From the NCBI RefSeq assembly GCF_001540865.1, contig NC_033621.1, positions 19,283,125 to 19,347,124 of the forward strand: a stretch of DNA of 64,000 nt, given 5' to 3'. Below are positions 1 to 10,939 of this stretch, one piece after another. The position numbers were made by a program, and so were the translations under genes. The notes under the pieces are model-generated. The model did no database searches and had not been told where the DNA came from. It saw nothing but the letters and a program-made list of their open reading frames with translations. Every line of letters starts with the position of its first letter. Within the stretch, counting starts at the first letter, position 1. The DNA comes from Ananas comosus. Taxonomy: Eukaryota > Streptophyta > Magnoliopsida > Poales > Bromeliaceae.

Positions 1-99
1 AGATATTAGTAAATTTTTTTTTTAAGTTTTGGCATAAATGGGACACTTACACAAAAGTGTTCCAAACATGTGTCCCTATAACATAATTCTGTTATAGTG
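1..99. mobile_element. CACTA-type element terminus, partial
   Basis: The segment ends in TAGTG at 95-99. Its reverse complement begins CACTATAACAGAATTATG and continues with a 'gggacacatgtttgg' word that closely matches the start of the complete element at 2051-2568. The rest of this copy lies left of the window. Identity rests on the CACTA terminus and on homology to the second copy. No coding sequence is seen. Confidence 0.55.
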
Positions 100-146
100 A
101 AAGTACCGCAGGAGGTCTTTGTGCTCCTAAAAGTACCACAGTTCTG

Positions 147-147
<1 letters not shown>

Positions 148-232
<85 letters not shown>
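148..232. repeat. Compound (TA)n(GA)n microsatellite
   Basis: About 17 TA units run directly into about 25 GA units. The short reading frames here are low-complexity. Confidence 0.95.
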
Positions 233-236
<4 letters not shown>

Positions 237-518
237 TAGTGAGAACTTTTGACTAAATATTAATTGTAGAATATTATTCATCCAGTCACAACAGTCCAAC
301 CAACAGCAGAACGTATTTGAAAAGTACAACTAACGATGATTCTTTAAGCCAATGTATAAAGTAATCCATTGCATGTTCCACCACAATTGATCGAGGATTT
401 GCCAAACACCCATCCCCTCCTTTACCCCAATGCAGGGCCAAAGACCTGCACTATTTTGAGTTTTTTTTTTCGCTCCGGTGACAATTCATTGCCAAAAATA
501 GAAGCTCCATACTTCTCA

Positions 519-618
519 AAAAAAAAAAAAAAAAAAGTGCGACGAGATAAACATGGAAGAGATTTTTAATGGAAAAGCTGGTGTGCTTACCAAAAAAAAA
601 AAAAAAAAAAAAAAAAAA
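519..618. repeat. Two long A-runs
   Basis: A-runs lie at 519-536 and 592-618. They could be tails of decayed retroposons, but no SINE body or target duplication could be recognised beside them. Confidence 0.6.
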
Positions 619-1077
619 CTTTTATAGAAGTTCAAGTGTGGTCAATCTCAAGGTTGTGTGATGTACGTAGAACCATGAACGTAGATTCCACAATGTTCAT
701 TGCATATGAACACATATCAGGGAAGGTAAAAACAGTAACATATTAATTTGTAGTCAGTGAATGATATTTATATCAAGAACTCGTGAATTCTTTATCCTTA
801 TATTCAACAATACCATGTGAATTAAAATCACACCTAGAATTACCTGACAATTTTTATGAAAAATTCAGAGAAATTCCATGAAACTTTCCGCCCAAAAATG
901 TATTTTTTGACTTGCACTATCCTAGTTAATACCTTAAAAATTCCTCCTCTTTTTCTTTGCTAATTTAATATTTGTAATTTTCAGAGAGAATTTTCAATGA
1001 AGTGGAGGATACAGAAGCAAGTGTTCGAGGACCCAAAGAATATAGAATAAATTTTATGGGCATTGTGCTCATACAGC
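619..1077. other. Unassigned AT-rich sequence
   Basis: No gene, repeat border or RNA gene was recognised in this stretch. Confidence 0.5.
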
Positions 1078-1227
1078 TTTATTTGGGGATTGCTCGGAGT
1101 GGCACCTATCCGAGTCTTTGCTGGGTTAAAATGGTATATATGGAGACCCCCTTCAAATGCTTTTGCAGGGTGGCCCGGATGGGCCTCGATAACCACACGG
1201 CGCCCATCCAAGCAATCCCCAAATAAA
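1078..1227. mobile_element. Small inverted-repeat (MITE-like) element
   Basis: The left end TTTATTTGGGGATTGCTCGG and the right end, read in reverse complement, TTTATTTGGGGATTGCTTGG match at 19 of 20 bases. The unit is only about 150 bp. The superfamily is not clear because no convincing target duplication separates from the palindromic ends. The two overlapping short reading frames are not gene-like. Confidence 0.6.
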
Positions 1228-1435
1228 ATTGTTTGGACACAATACCTATAAAATTTTTGTCCGAATATGGGGATCTAACATTTTTTCTTTTTTTCCCATC
1301 TCGTCAAATCTCATCTGAAACATAGCTGGTGGCTAGCAATATCCTAGGGCGTGCCACCTTAACTTTATCTTCCTCCAATTGATGTTCCCAAAATTTACTA
1401 GAAATAATTATTGTACCCAAACTGCAAATAGTTTT

Positions 1436-1895
1436 AGAAAGGGAAAACTTTGAAAAAATCCCATATGGTTTCGCACTTTTTTATTTTAGTCCCCTGTAAT
1501 TTAAACTGTATTAAGTTAGTACCCTATGGTTTCGCCCTTTCTCACTTTAGTACTCTGTGGTTTAAAGTATATCAAGTTAGTACTTTGTAGTTTCATTTTT
1601 GTATCAAGTTAGTATCCTGTAGTTTCATTTTTCTCTTTTTATTATTCATTTCGGGGTATTTTTTTCATTAAATCAGTGGTAAAGTTAAAACTAAAGGATA
1701 ATAAAATAAATATTCGATAAACCTAGGTAGGGTATCTGTAGTTTTTTGTATATAATTTAACGAAATATTAAACCATAAGGTACTAAAGTGAGAAAATGCG
1801 AAACCACATGGTACTAATTTGATACATTTTAAATTACAGGATACTAAAGTGAGAAAGTTCAAAACCACAGGGGTATTTGAAGTTTTTTTTTTTTT
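1436..1895. mobile_element. Mutator-like MITE with long terminal inverted repeats
   Basis: The two ends are long imperfect inverted repeats of about 130 bp. The left end reads '...atcccatatggtttcgcac' and the right end in reverse complement reads '...ataccccTGTGGTTTTGaac'. Both then repeat the words 'ctcactttagta' and 'aagttagtacc'. Long inverted repeats and absence of coding sequence fit non-autonomous Mutator-like elements of plants. Exact borders are blurred by A/T runs, so the 9 bp target duplication could not be read. Confidence 0.6.
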
Positions 1896-2050
1896 AAAAA
1901 GTATCTACTTAATCACATCTTTAAATTTATAAAAATAAATAAATCATGTAATCGTAAATATCTTATCCGCAGCGAAATATGTTTTCTATACTAGTTTTTC
2001 ATTATTCTTTATAAAATTATGAAACACAAGATTTTTTTATTCTAAAAAAT

Positions 2051-2568
2051 CACTACAACAGAATTAGGTTATAGGGACACATGTTTGGGACACTTTTGAG
2101 TAAGTGTCCCATTTATACTAAAATTTTAAAAAATATATATTAATGCCTAAATATAAAGCCCAATCCAACCAAAAATAAAAGATTACTCTACTCAACCCAC
2201 CACACCCAGTCCATTTGGCCCGATTATAAACAGAAAAGAAAAAAAAAAAAGAAGATAAATTAATCATCATCTTTTCTTCTCTCTTCACTCAATCCACTAA
2301 AATTCTAGACGAAGAGCCTTTCCTATCGTCCTCCTCCGCCACCGCAGCCAACGAGATAGAATTTCGACGATTGCTAAATGCTTAAATAAGTTCTGGTAAA
2401 TTAGCAGCACTCTTTTAGGTTATAGCGACACTCTTTAACTGTCACTATATACCTAGCGACCCCACATATAGCAATATTTTTTAAAAGTGTCGGTAATTTT
2501 AGCTAGCAGTACTTTTTTGACATGTACCTACATTTAAAGTGTCGCTATAGACCGTTTTTATTGTAGTG
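2051..2568. mobile_element. Non-autonomous CACTA element with 3 bp target duplication
   Basis: The element starts CACTACAACAGAATTAGG at 2051 and ends TTTTTATTGTAGTG at 2568. It is flanked by AAT at 2048-2050 and AAT at 2569-2571, the 3 bp duplication expected for CACTA transposons. The interior has several 'gtcgctata' / 'tatagcgaca' words near the ends, like the subterminal repeats that CACTA transposase binds. There is no transposase, so it would have needed a helper. Confidence 0.85.
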
Positions 2569-2571
2569 AAT

Positions 2572-3043
2572 AAAGTATCAAACCACGTACAATTTTTTTT
2601 TTATTCTTTTATATCTTAGAATAGTAGGTTATCTCTAAAATAAAATTCTTTAGTTTTTTAAATATTATTTCGTTACCAATTCCAATCTTAGAGTAACCAA
2701 AATAAAATTATTTTTTTATTTCTCTGTAATTCGGGATGTAGCCTTAAAATTTCTGGAACGGAGGATAACAATTAATTCTTTTCTGATATTATTATCATAT
2801 GAATAAAGGACCATCTCATCTACAGAGAAAAGAGATAAAATTGGATGCTATGGGTGAATTACAAGGCCAATGTGGCTGCCCAACTGGGTGGCGACCAAAA
2901 CCAGATATATATTTTACATTTTATCTCTTTTAAAATAATTTTTTTTCACTAGTAATATTAATATAATTATATTAAAAATTATGCCATAAAGTGTATAGGC
3001 TCCGGTGGGCTGTTTCTAATAGCACTAAGCAAGTTTTGTATCA
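2572..3043. other. Unassigned AT-rich sequence
   Basis: Nothing recognisable was found between the CACTA element and the SINE. Confidence 0.5.
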
Positions 3044-3190
3044 TTTTTTTTTAAAAGATATATGTAGTATGCTATTCGATTCCTTTATTTAATTTAAAAA
3101 TAAATTTAGTTAGAAATATGAATCAATTAGGATTCGAACTTGGGACCTCAGATACCAACTATCAAGCCCTTTGCCACTTGCGCTAGAAAT
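3044..3190 (-). mobile_element. tRNA-derived SINE, minus strand
   Basis: Read on the minus strand it has an A-box-like 'tagcgcaagtggcaaagg', then a B box 'GTTCGAATCC', then an AT-rich body, and ends in an A-run (T-run at 3044-3052 on plus). It is clearly related to the plus-strand copy at 28358-28516. Its 5' end has diverged and no clear target duplication was found. Confidence 0.75.
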
Positions 3191-3369
3191 AATTAGTATT
3201 CCTTTGATCATTTTCATCCACTAGATAATACTATTCAACTAACTATCCGCCCAACGCTAATGAATCACTATCATTCTAGCTGTACATCTACAAGCACTGA
3301 AAATCTAATAATTTATAAACATATGAATTGGGGATACGGTCGCATCACTTCAGTGGAGTATTCATAGAG

Positions 3370-3590
3370 CGACACGTGTCGGCGGGTGAGAGGAGCGCGA
3401 GGGCGGGCGCGGTTGCGAGCGGACGGCGCGGGAGCGAGCGAGCGGCGCGAGCGGGCTCAGGCGGGCGGGCGCGCGTGGGCGCGGGCGGGCGCGCGGGCGT
3501 GGGCGCGGCCGGCGCGGGCAGCGAGCCGGCGAGGTGCTGGGGTGCCGGCGGCGCGGGCAGGACCCGAGCCGCGGCCGTGGGAGTCCAGAA
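3370..3590. other. Extremely GC-rich island
   Basis: About 220 bp consist almost only of G and C, with 'gcgggcgcgggc'-type repeats, inside strongly AT-rich surroundings, followed by an A-run. Open frames exist on both strands but encode only Ala/Arg/Gly/Pro low-complexity protein, so a gene is not supported. Confidence 0.7.
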
Positions 3591-3709
3591 AAAAAAAAAA
3601 TTACAGTTTTGTCGGGGCTCACACTTCTCCTTTGCACGCGTCCACGAGGTTAGCACACCTCGTGACCGCCTGAGGAGAGAGATCCAGCTCTCTCTCCCTC
3701 TTTGAGAAT

Positions 3710-3771
3710 TTTATATATATTTATATATTATATATATATATTTATAGAAGAGAGAGAGAGAGAGAGAGAGA
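3710..3771. repeat. (TA)n(GA)n microsatellite
   Basis: TA repeats grade into GA repeats immediately left of the foldback element. Confidence 0.85.
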
Positions 3772-3773
3772 AC

Positions 3774-4303
3774 TAGGCTCCTATGCTTTCGAAAGTACGG
3801 GAGGCACGTGCTTGTAAGTTGTTTTCGATGATGGACATCCGATTCTGCGATTCGGTTCCGTTAAACTTGAATCTACGTATTGGAACTATCTAGAAACCAA
3901 ATTTCATAATTTTTGATTTCGTTTGTCTAGTGAACAAGTAGCCTCAAAATGAACGGCTGAAAATGAAAATTTCATAAAAACAGTGATAAATTGATTCAAA
4001 TTTAAATCGAAGATCGGAAGTATTGAACTTGCTACGATTTAAGTGAAATTTTCTATTAAATTTTCATGTAATTTGGATACTTCTACACCGTTGAACTTAA
4101 AAATGTGCTACATCGACGTTAAAATAGGCATTTTTAGACCTTTTGATCGCTAGTAAATGATGTCAAAAAAATCTAAAATTTGGTTTCTACATTGTATTCC
4201 AATATGGTAGATATACCTAACGGAGCGGATCGTCGAATCGAACGCCTATCATCGAAAACAACTTACAAACACGGACCTTCCCGTACTTTCGAAAGTACGG
4301 GAG
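3774..4303. mobile_element. Foldback element with roughly 150 bp inverted arms
   Basis: The left arm (from 3774, 'gctttcgaaagtacgggagg', 'gtaagttgttttcgatgatg') recurs inverted in the right arm ending at 4303. Both arms then share an 'agaaaccaaattt' word further in. The outer tip is itself palindromic (cccgtactttcgaaagtacg). No coding potential is seen. The architecture fits a Mutator-type or foldback MITE; the superfamily is undetermined. Confidence 0.65.
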
Positions 4304-4317
4304 ACGGACTCATATAG

Positions 4318-4382
4318 ACAAGGCTCCTATGCTTGAAAGTACGGAAGGCCCCTGCTTTAAGTTGTTTCGATGATGGACATCA
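4318..4382 (+). repeat. Third, partial copy of the foldback arm
   Basis: This stretch repeats the first about 60 bp of the left arm at 3774 in the same orientation, with small deletions, just outside the right arm. It then runs into AT microsatellite. Confidence 0.7.
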
Positions 4383-4383
4383 T

Positions 4384-4445
4384 ATATAATATATATATAA
4401 TATATATATATATTATATATATATATATATATAATATATATATAA
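4384..4445. repeat. AT microsatellite
   Basis: The stretch is almost pure alternating A and T. Confidence 0.85.
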
Positions 4446-5170
4446 TTTTAATATTTTATTTAAATATAAATAATTTATTTTAAGAATCAATAAAGATAGT
4501 ATTTTTATTTTAATTTATTTTATTTGTAAGTTCTACCAATAAGAAAAAAATATTACGTATTTTGAATATACAATGAGCTTTTATTTATTTTAAACTGATT
4601 ATTTATTTTAGACCACTCTAATCTCTCTCTCTCTTTTTTATTTTTCTTTCTAACACCCTTCTTATTTTTGAGTGTTATTGTCTACATACAAAAAATAAAT
4701 TTTAATTTTAAAATTTAAATTTAAATTTATTGTTAATGATTTTTGAATGTGTTGCTTAGCTTTATATATTTAGTTAGTATATTTAATGTAAGTGTTGTAA
4801 TTAAATATATTTAAAAAATTTAATTGTAGTGTTTTTTCTAAAAAAGGATTATTTATATCTAAATAATTGTAAAATTAAAATTAATATTTAATGCATACAA
4901 TCTAAAATATTTAAAACTTAGGCATAAATAATTATATATTTTAAAGTTTTATTATAATTAAAATATAAACTTATGAATTTACAATCTGAACCCGAACGAG
5001 TTTTAAGATCAGTATTATTATTTGTAAGCAAAACTTACATATATGATACAATTGATTACATGTGAAAATCTATTTAAAATTTTTTTATTTAATTAACTAA
5101 AATATATTATTATTTACTTTATAAAAATATATTTAATTATTTATTAATTATTTATAAAGAATTTAAATGA

Positions 5171-5201
5171 ATCCGTTACGTAGCACGGGTTCCTTAACTA
5201 G
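5171..5201 (+). mobile_element. Possible Helitron 3' terminus
   Basis: The sequence has a small hairpin (CCGT...ACGG, 5173-5188), then 'gttccttaa' and CTAG at 5198-5201, followed by T. A hairpin shortly before CTRR with T after it is the Helitron 3' signature. The upstream 4450-5170 is AT-rich with no genes and could be the element body. A 5' TC start was not located, so this is tentative. Confidence 0.35.
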
Positions 5202-5202
5202 T

Positions 5203-5960
5203 TTGACAAGGATTTATGGTCACATAATTCCACTCCATAAAGTTAGCGCTATTTGAACTTTGATAAATATTGATATATCAATTACCTATCCCACTCTACA
5301 CACTAGTGTGGTGGTGGGACCCCATGCGAGACTCTTTAATTTGTCGTTCCATAAAATATATAAGTTTGTACTTAGTTCAGGGATTTAAATAACTGAGTTC
5401 AAATTCCATTACATTAAAATTTTAATTTAGAATAATTTATTGTGATATAATATATATATAAATTTCGTTGAAGATAATAACATTCTGATTTTAAACGCAC
5501 AAATTTTGATTTTGATTTTTTGAGTCCCATACTTCTAAGCAACAACGTGAATCAACGGCCCGGCCCTTTTAGAGCAATCTTAGAGGCCCAAGTTTATTAC
5601 TGGGCCGGATTCGTTATTCACTGTAGAAGCCCCACTCATTTTGGGCCTAGTTGTTTCTTTTTATGACCTAACTTTTAATGGACCTAATGTGAGGGATAAG
5701 CGTACGTGGGCTGAGTTGATGGTTATACGGGCCACATCCAAGCCCATTAGGCTCAAATATTTAACCCAAACATAAGCATCCAATCCATGTGGCCAATTCC
5801 TTCTTTCCAAAGTTGTCTTCATTTTGAACCATGCTTATTATTATTATGATTATTATTATTTAACTTGCTCGTAGGCTCGTATTAATGATTTGGTGCTATC
5901 ACGAGCATCTATACAATCTATCTATTTGGGACTCTATCCGATCCTACGTGGCGCCTCTAC
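5203..5960. other. Non-coding spacer with a TGGGCC/GGCCCA cluster
   Basis: No gene is seen. Between about 5555 and 5750 there are six or so GGCCCA/TGGGCC/TGGGCT words (e.g. near 5587, 5606, 5643, 5709, 5742). These resemble site II elements common in plant proximal promoters. No reading frame downstream uses them convincingly. Confidence 0.4.
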
Positions 5961-5974
5961 GTTTGTTTCATTCA

Positions 5975-6056
5975 TCCGAGCCTCTCTCTCTCTCCCTCTT
6001 CTCCCACCGAGCCTCTCTTCCTTTTCCTCCACTGCCAGCTGGTCCTCTCTCTTCAC

Positions 6057-6104
<48 letters not shown>

Positions 6105-6126
6105 CCTGTCTCTCTCTTTCCCCCTC
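5975..6126. repeat. CT-rich tract, left half
   Basis: CT repeats include a pure (CT)n run around 6060-6100. The tract is interrupted by the solo LTR that follows and resumes at 8703-8930. Confidence 0.75.
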
Positions 6127-8702
6127 TGTCACGCCCCGGGACCCAGCGGAAGCCCGCCCGGCACGTGCCCAGACCCGCCATACGTCTAAAACATATAAGG
6201 CGTCTAAAAACAACAATAATAAAAGCAATAATAAAAGACATCTAGGAGTATCAGAGCATAATAAATGTCTAAATGCTACAACAAGGGATAAGGATAAAAC
6301 TGTAAATCCACTAAATAAAACATAAAGTGATACGAGAAAATCCCACATACAAGTGCTATAGGTAGATACATAGGTAGTCTCTATACATGGATACCAAAAA
6401 CCTCTTACTCTCTCAACTACAAAAGAAAGAGTAAACCACCTAGGCAAAATACCGCTCCTCGCTAGCTAGCTAAGCGATCCCCTTGCCGCGATCCCGTGCC
6501 TCGCGGGTGTCGAGGCCTCTGAAAGTATAACCATGAAAACAGGGGCGTGAGAACTTATTAAAAAATAGTTTCCAGTGGACAATTACTTGACTTCAAGTGA
6601 ATGCACCGATGAGGCCCAAAGCTATCAAAAGATGTCAAGTGACTATAAAATAGAAAGCGAAAGCTAAGTAAAATGTAACTTACTACAACAGATATCTCTA
6701 CTTAGCATAATTCAGCATAAGTATGAAGCCAACTATGCATGAAGTAAAAAGTCTCCAAACTATCAAATGTTCACATCGAAATAGTAAAATTCGTGTTTGA
6801 TATTCTAGTCAATGTCCAAGTATCACTAAGTCATCATCTGATCACATGTCATTAGATGAATACTTCAAGTTCAAATTAAAGAGACCTACCCGAAGCTGTC
6901 TTATGGCCTCTGAGACCCACCCGTTAGCTGTCGCGCGGTGCCGAGGCCTAATGCCGTGGTAGCATCATCCCCACCTTAGAATGAAGACACTGTCCACGCA
7001 ATCCTTCGGCGCCCATATCTCCGCACGGATATGATCACGATGTGCTATCTCCGGAAGTGCCGGTGTAGCGAGCGACCCTCACAAGCATGTGCGAATGAGC
7101 AGCGAATGGCTAAGTAGCAATATGATCTGCTTGCAAGTACCAAGTCCTCATGTCTAATAACATGAAATATGTCATTATCTTAAGCTGCCTATCCCTATGT
7201 CATCATGTCTCTAACATGGAATCTTTGTTAAAAGGCGGATAAGTAGTGCTAATCATATGTCTCTATATTGCGTTTCATGTTTAGTCTAGTTTCAAGTGCC
7301 CTTTGATAACACTCTTGTTCTCTGTGCACAGAGCATGCAACCTAATGTTCCAAAGTACATATTCCGAAGTAAATAATCTCTCATAAGTGATGTATTTTTC
7401 ACTTGCAAAATAAACATCTTTCGCAATATCATGCATCATACTCATATAACTCTACTATATAGTGAAATTTTATAATACACTATGGCATGGCAATTTATAA
7501 GTGCTCTAAAATTCATATAAAATTCCATTTAGCATAAGAAATAATTATAAAAATATTTACAACAAATAGAAAGAGAAGCGGTCCATTTCGCCCCATATTC
7601 CACGAAGCCAAACCTCACCGTCGTTCAACCGAAAGCTTTCGTTTGCCCAGACGAAGGCGGTCCACACACACTACGCCTAAGTATTCCTAAAAGGTCATGA
7701 AATAAGTGTCATCTAGTCGAAAGATATACTCTCAAGTTCATCATTACCAACTACAAGTAGCGGCTTGGATAAACTCACATCAATGAAAAACTCCTCTCTT
7801 AATCTCAAATGGAAAGGTAAGTCTTCCATATCTAACCTAAAAACGGCTTCCCAACACCATCAAAAAGGTTTTCAAAAGCCTCAAATAAAAAAGCCCCAAA
7901 TCTAATCCTAAGAACCCAATCCAGGGTTTTCATTCTAAGTAAAACCTAGAAAAAACATGTATCAAGCTAGAGATTACATGCTACCAACCTACAAGTAGGA
8001 GTCTTCGATCCAACGTCATAACCAAGTAGGCGTAAGTTTTTGATCCTCCAAAAGCTCTCAACCGCAACTCGAAGCACCAAAGGTGAGAAAAAAATGGGAA
8101 GAAGATGATGCTCCAAAGCTCGCAAGCCAGCTCCTTCCTCTTACATTTTTTTTTCTTAATTTCTTCTTCTTCTCTCTTCTCTTCTTCTTTCTCTTAGAAT
8201 TGGGTAGGAAGTGAAGAAATAGGAGAGAAGAGGGTGAAATGGCCAATAGGACATTAAAAGCAAACAAAATCCACCTAGTTGCCTCAAAAAACTTCTTAAT
8301 CAGCCCGGTCTGGCAGTTTTCGCACCAGAGGGACGTCTCCCCGACCTGGCAGACCGATCTCTTAGACCTGCCCCCCGAAAAATCCACGTATCGGGAACGG
8401 TCTCTCCCATGCACGGGACGCAGTCTGCTCCCAGCGTAGACGCGCTGGGGACCGCGTCTCGATGCAAGGGACGGTTGCCTCGCTGCATTGCGCAGCACTG
8501 TTACACTGGGGGACCGTCTCTACTATCAGGGACCGGTCCCTGAGAAGTAAAACTCTCAGGACTCTGTTCAAAACTCTCGAGATTCGAACTTTTTAGCCCG
8601 GTATACCAATCGACACCCTCCCCAAGTATTGGAAAGTTCGAATACAAATTCGAAAATCGAAACCTCGCAAAAAAAAATTTTGCAAAGGTTCAGTGCGCTA
8701 CA
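6127..8702 (-). mobile_element. Ty3/gypsy solo LTR
   Basis: It starts TGTCACGCCCCGGGACCCAG and ends GTGCGCTACA, the two LTR ends of the gypsy family seen complete at 42238-52032, in the same (minus) orientation. The interior shares the family's landmarks: 'ggcgcccatatctcc', 'gcgaccctcacaagcatgtgcgaatgagca', and the closing about 350 bp with degenerate GGGACCGGTC motifs. There is no internal region, so it is a solo LTR. CCCTC precedes it at 6122-6126 and CCCTC recurs at 8704-8708, one base off; in a CT-rich target this duplication is uncertain. Confidence 0.85.
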
Positions 8703-8930
8703 ACCCTCTTTCACATCCTTTTCTTTCTTCCCCCGCCTTCATTTCACACCCTCTCGTCTTTCTCTACCCCCATCTCTTATCTCTTCTCTTCACACGCCTC
8801 TCTTTCTCTCCCCCCTTTTCTCTCTCTCTTCCTCCTTCCTAACACTTTCTCTCTCTCACCCACCCTCCTCTTTCCTCTCACTCGGTCTTCTCTCTCTTCC
8901 CCACTCTCTAGATCCTCTCTCACCCGTCTC
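8703..8930. repeat. CT-rich tract, right half
   Basis: This continues the tract at 5975-6126 beyond the LTR. The long frames in it are low-complexity Ser/Leu/Pro. Confidence 0.7.
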
Positions 8931-9422
8931 CTCGCTGGGCGCTGGGGTGTGGCGGCTTGAGGAGGGCTGGCCGCTTGGTGAGAGCGGGGGCCCGAGCGCT
9001 GAGCCCGAGCCGAGGCGCCGGGCGCGATGGCACTTGGGGGCCGGCACGGGCACGCGGCCGGGTGGGGCGGTTCACGATCTGCATCTTTCCGTGCGCGGCC
9101 AAGCGGGCGAGTGCGAGTCAGCGCGACGCGGGAGCGCCTTCGGTTGCCGAGAGGGCGGGCGCGAGCCGGCGCGGTGCGTCGCCGCGCAGTGTGCACCAGT
9201 GTGTGTTGGTCGTCGAGGGCGCGGGATGCGCGGAGTGGCCGAAGGTGGCCACGGTGCGGGGGCACGAGGACAGAGGGGCGGCGGCGGGACGCTGCACTCT
9301 TTCCCCCTCTCCCTGCGCGACGGCGGCGCGAGTGGTCGGGCCGGGAGCAGAGGTGCGCGCGTAGCGCAGCGGGACAGGCGGGCGCGGGCTCCGGGCGGGG
9401 CGCGCGACGGGCGCGCGCGCCG
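8931..9422. other. GC-rich island
   Basis: About 490 bp of GC-rich sequence ends abruptly at an AT-rich block at 9425. Overlapping frames up to 270 codons exist on both strands but are compositional artefacts (Arg/Ala/Gly). No domain is recognised. Confidence 0.6.
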
Positions 9423-10738
9423 GTGGCCTTATTTATTATAATATATATAACTTATATATTAATTATATAATATATTATATATTTTATATATAATATAATA
9501 ATACTTTGGAGTAGCTTCTTTTGCTAGATCTTCTTTTTTGGTTCTCTCTCTTTCCTTTTGGGTTAAACGTGTGTGTGTTGATTGTGTGAGAGACGAGAGA
9601 GCAAGCGGGAGCGAGAGAGAAAGAGTGAAACAAAGGTTGAGACTGGGTTGGAGGCAAGGGAGAGGAGAGGGAGGACCGCATATGGATCTCCACAAGCAAA
9701 GGATAGCGTGCCAGTCTGCATCTCTGTCAGTTCATGCAATTGAGGTCGCGTGAAGCATCTCACTCTCATCTTCTTTTTCTTTCCTCTTTTTTTTCTTTCT
9801 TATTTTTTTTTTTTTTCAAACAACAGTAACTTAAGTCTCAAACCCTTCTGAGTTTAACGCAATAATTAATGGGGTTTTTTGTTAGGAAATTAAACAAATT
9901 GTCAAAATAAATTTTTTGTCATTGTTTTTAGAGTTTTGATTGCGATCTCAAATTGTGCGGGTTATCGACTGCCTTATACATCTCTCTCTCTCTCTCTCTT
10001 TCTCTCTGTATTTGATGAAATATTAGTCAAAATTTTTCTATATATTAAACTGCTAATTATTATGTATGCTAATAAATACGGTGGCATCTATGAAATACTA
10101 TCTATATACTTATGTGTAGAGTTGTTGTGCTATCGAAAGCATAAGGCAGTCGGTATTTTCAATTTTTTAATTCTTGGATAAAAAATTATGAGATCAGATA
10201 ATAATAGTCCCCTTTAAATTTGATTGGTCCTGAATAATAATATTTTACAAAAGCCCAAAATAAGAGCAAAATTGCTATTTATTTTTTTTAATGTAAAATT
10301 AACATTTTTTCTAAATTTTTTGTATTTTTTATCTCTTTCTTTAATTGTTTTCTATTAATTTATAGAATAAAAAAACGCAGGAGCGTGGGGCGGCCCACGG
10401 TGTGGCGCGGACACGCTGGAGGGCGGGGCGGGACGCGGCGCGGACAATGCTCTTTTTGCCTTTTTCCCTCTCTCTTCTCTCTTCAATGTTCAAATTATTT
10501 TTTATTTCTCTCTATTTAAATTTTTAATTTTTTTTTTTAGCTCTTTAATTTTTTAAAATTTAAAATTTAAAATTAGATTTAAAAATTAAAAAATTTAAAT
10601 TTAATTTTTTAAAAATAAAATAATAATAACATAAATATAGAAATATATTAGTTTGTTCAAAATATTAAAAAAAATGCGTAAATCTCCTTCACTAGTTCCG
10701 GTTTAATTCTGAGTGTATATTATACAGCATTTTTAACC
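9423..10738. other. AT-rich spacer with one small GC-rich patch
   Basis: The sequence is mostly A/T, with a 70 bp GC-rich patch at about 10378-10450. No gene, RNA or transposon border is recognised. It lies upstream of the BTB gene and must hold at least part of its promoter. Confidence 0.5.
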
Positions 10739-10755
10739 AATCCCATTAGGGTTGC

Positions 10756-10935
10756 CACGTGGGCGTCTCTGGTTGGCTTGCAAGGGTGTATAGGCAAATT
10801 GATCCTGGGAGAGCGTGGGGGTAAAGCCGAGAGAGAGAGAGAGAGGGGTTTGAGAGGAGAGGGAGAGAGAGGAGAGAGAGGCCAAGGGAGGAGAGAGAGA
10901 GGCCAAACGAGGAGGAGGAGGAGGAGGAGGAGGAG
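10756..10935 (+). promoter_or_regulatory. Proximal promoter / 5' leader of the BTB gene
   Basis: A G-box core CACGTG lies at 10756-10761. It is followed by a GA-rich and GAG-repeat leader (about 10830-10935) running up to the ATG at 10940. GA-rich leaders are common in plant genes. No TATA box stands out. Confidence 0.4.
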
Positions 10936-10939
10936 GGCG

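Noticed and set aside
3328..3705. 125-codon Arg/Ala/Gly-rich frame and its antisense partners
   Set aside because: GC-island artefact; no start context, no conserved motif, equal potential on both strands.
5885..6447. Frames of 146-159 codons around 6000-6400
   Set aside because: They run through a CT microsatellite into the LTR start and are repeat-derived.
8629..9470. Open frames of up to 270 codons across the CT-rich and GC-rich stretch
   Set aside because: Overlapping frames exist on both strands, the amino-acid content follows base composition, and the first part lies in the solo LTR end.
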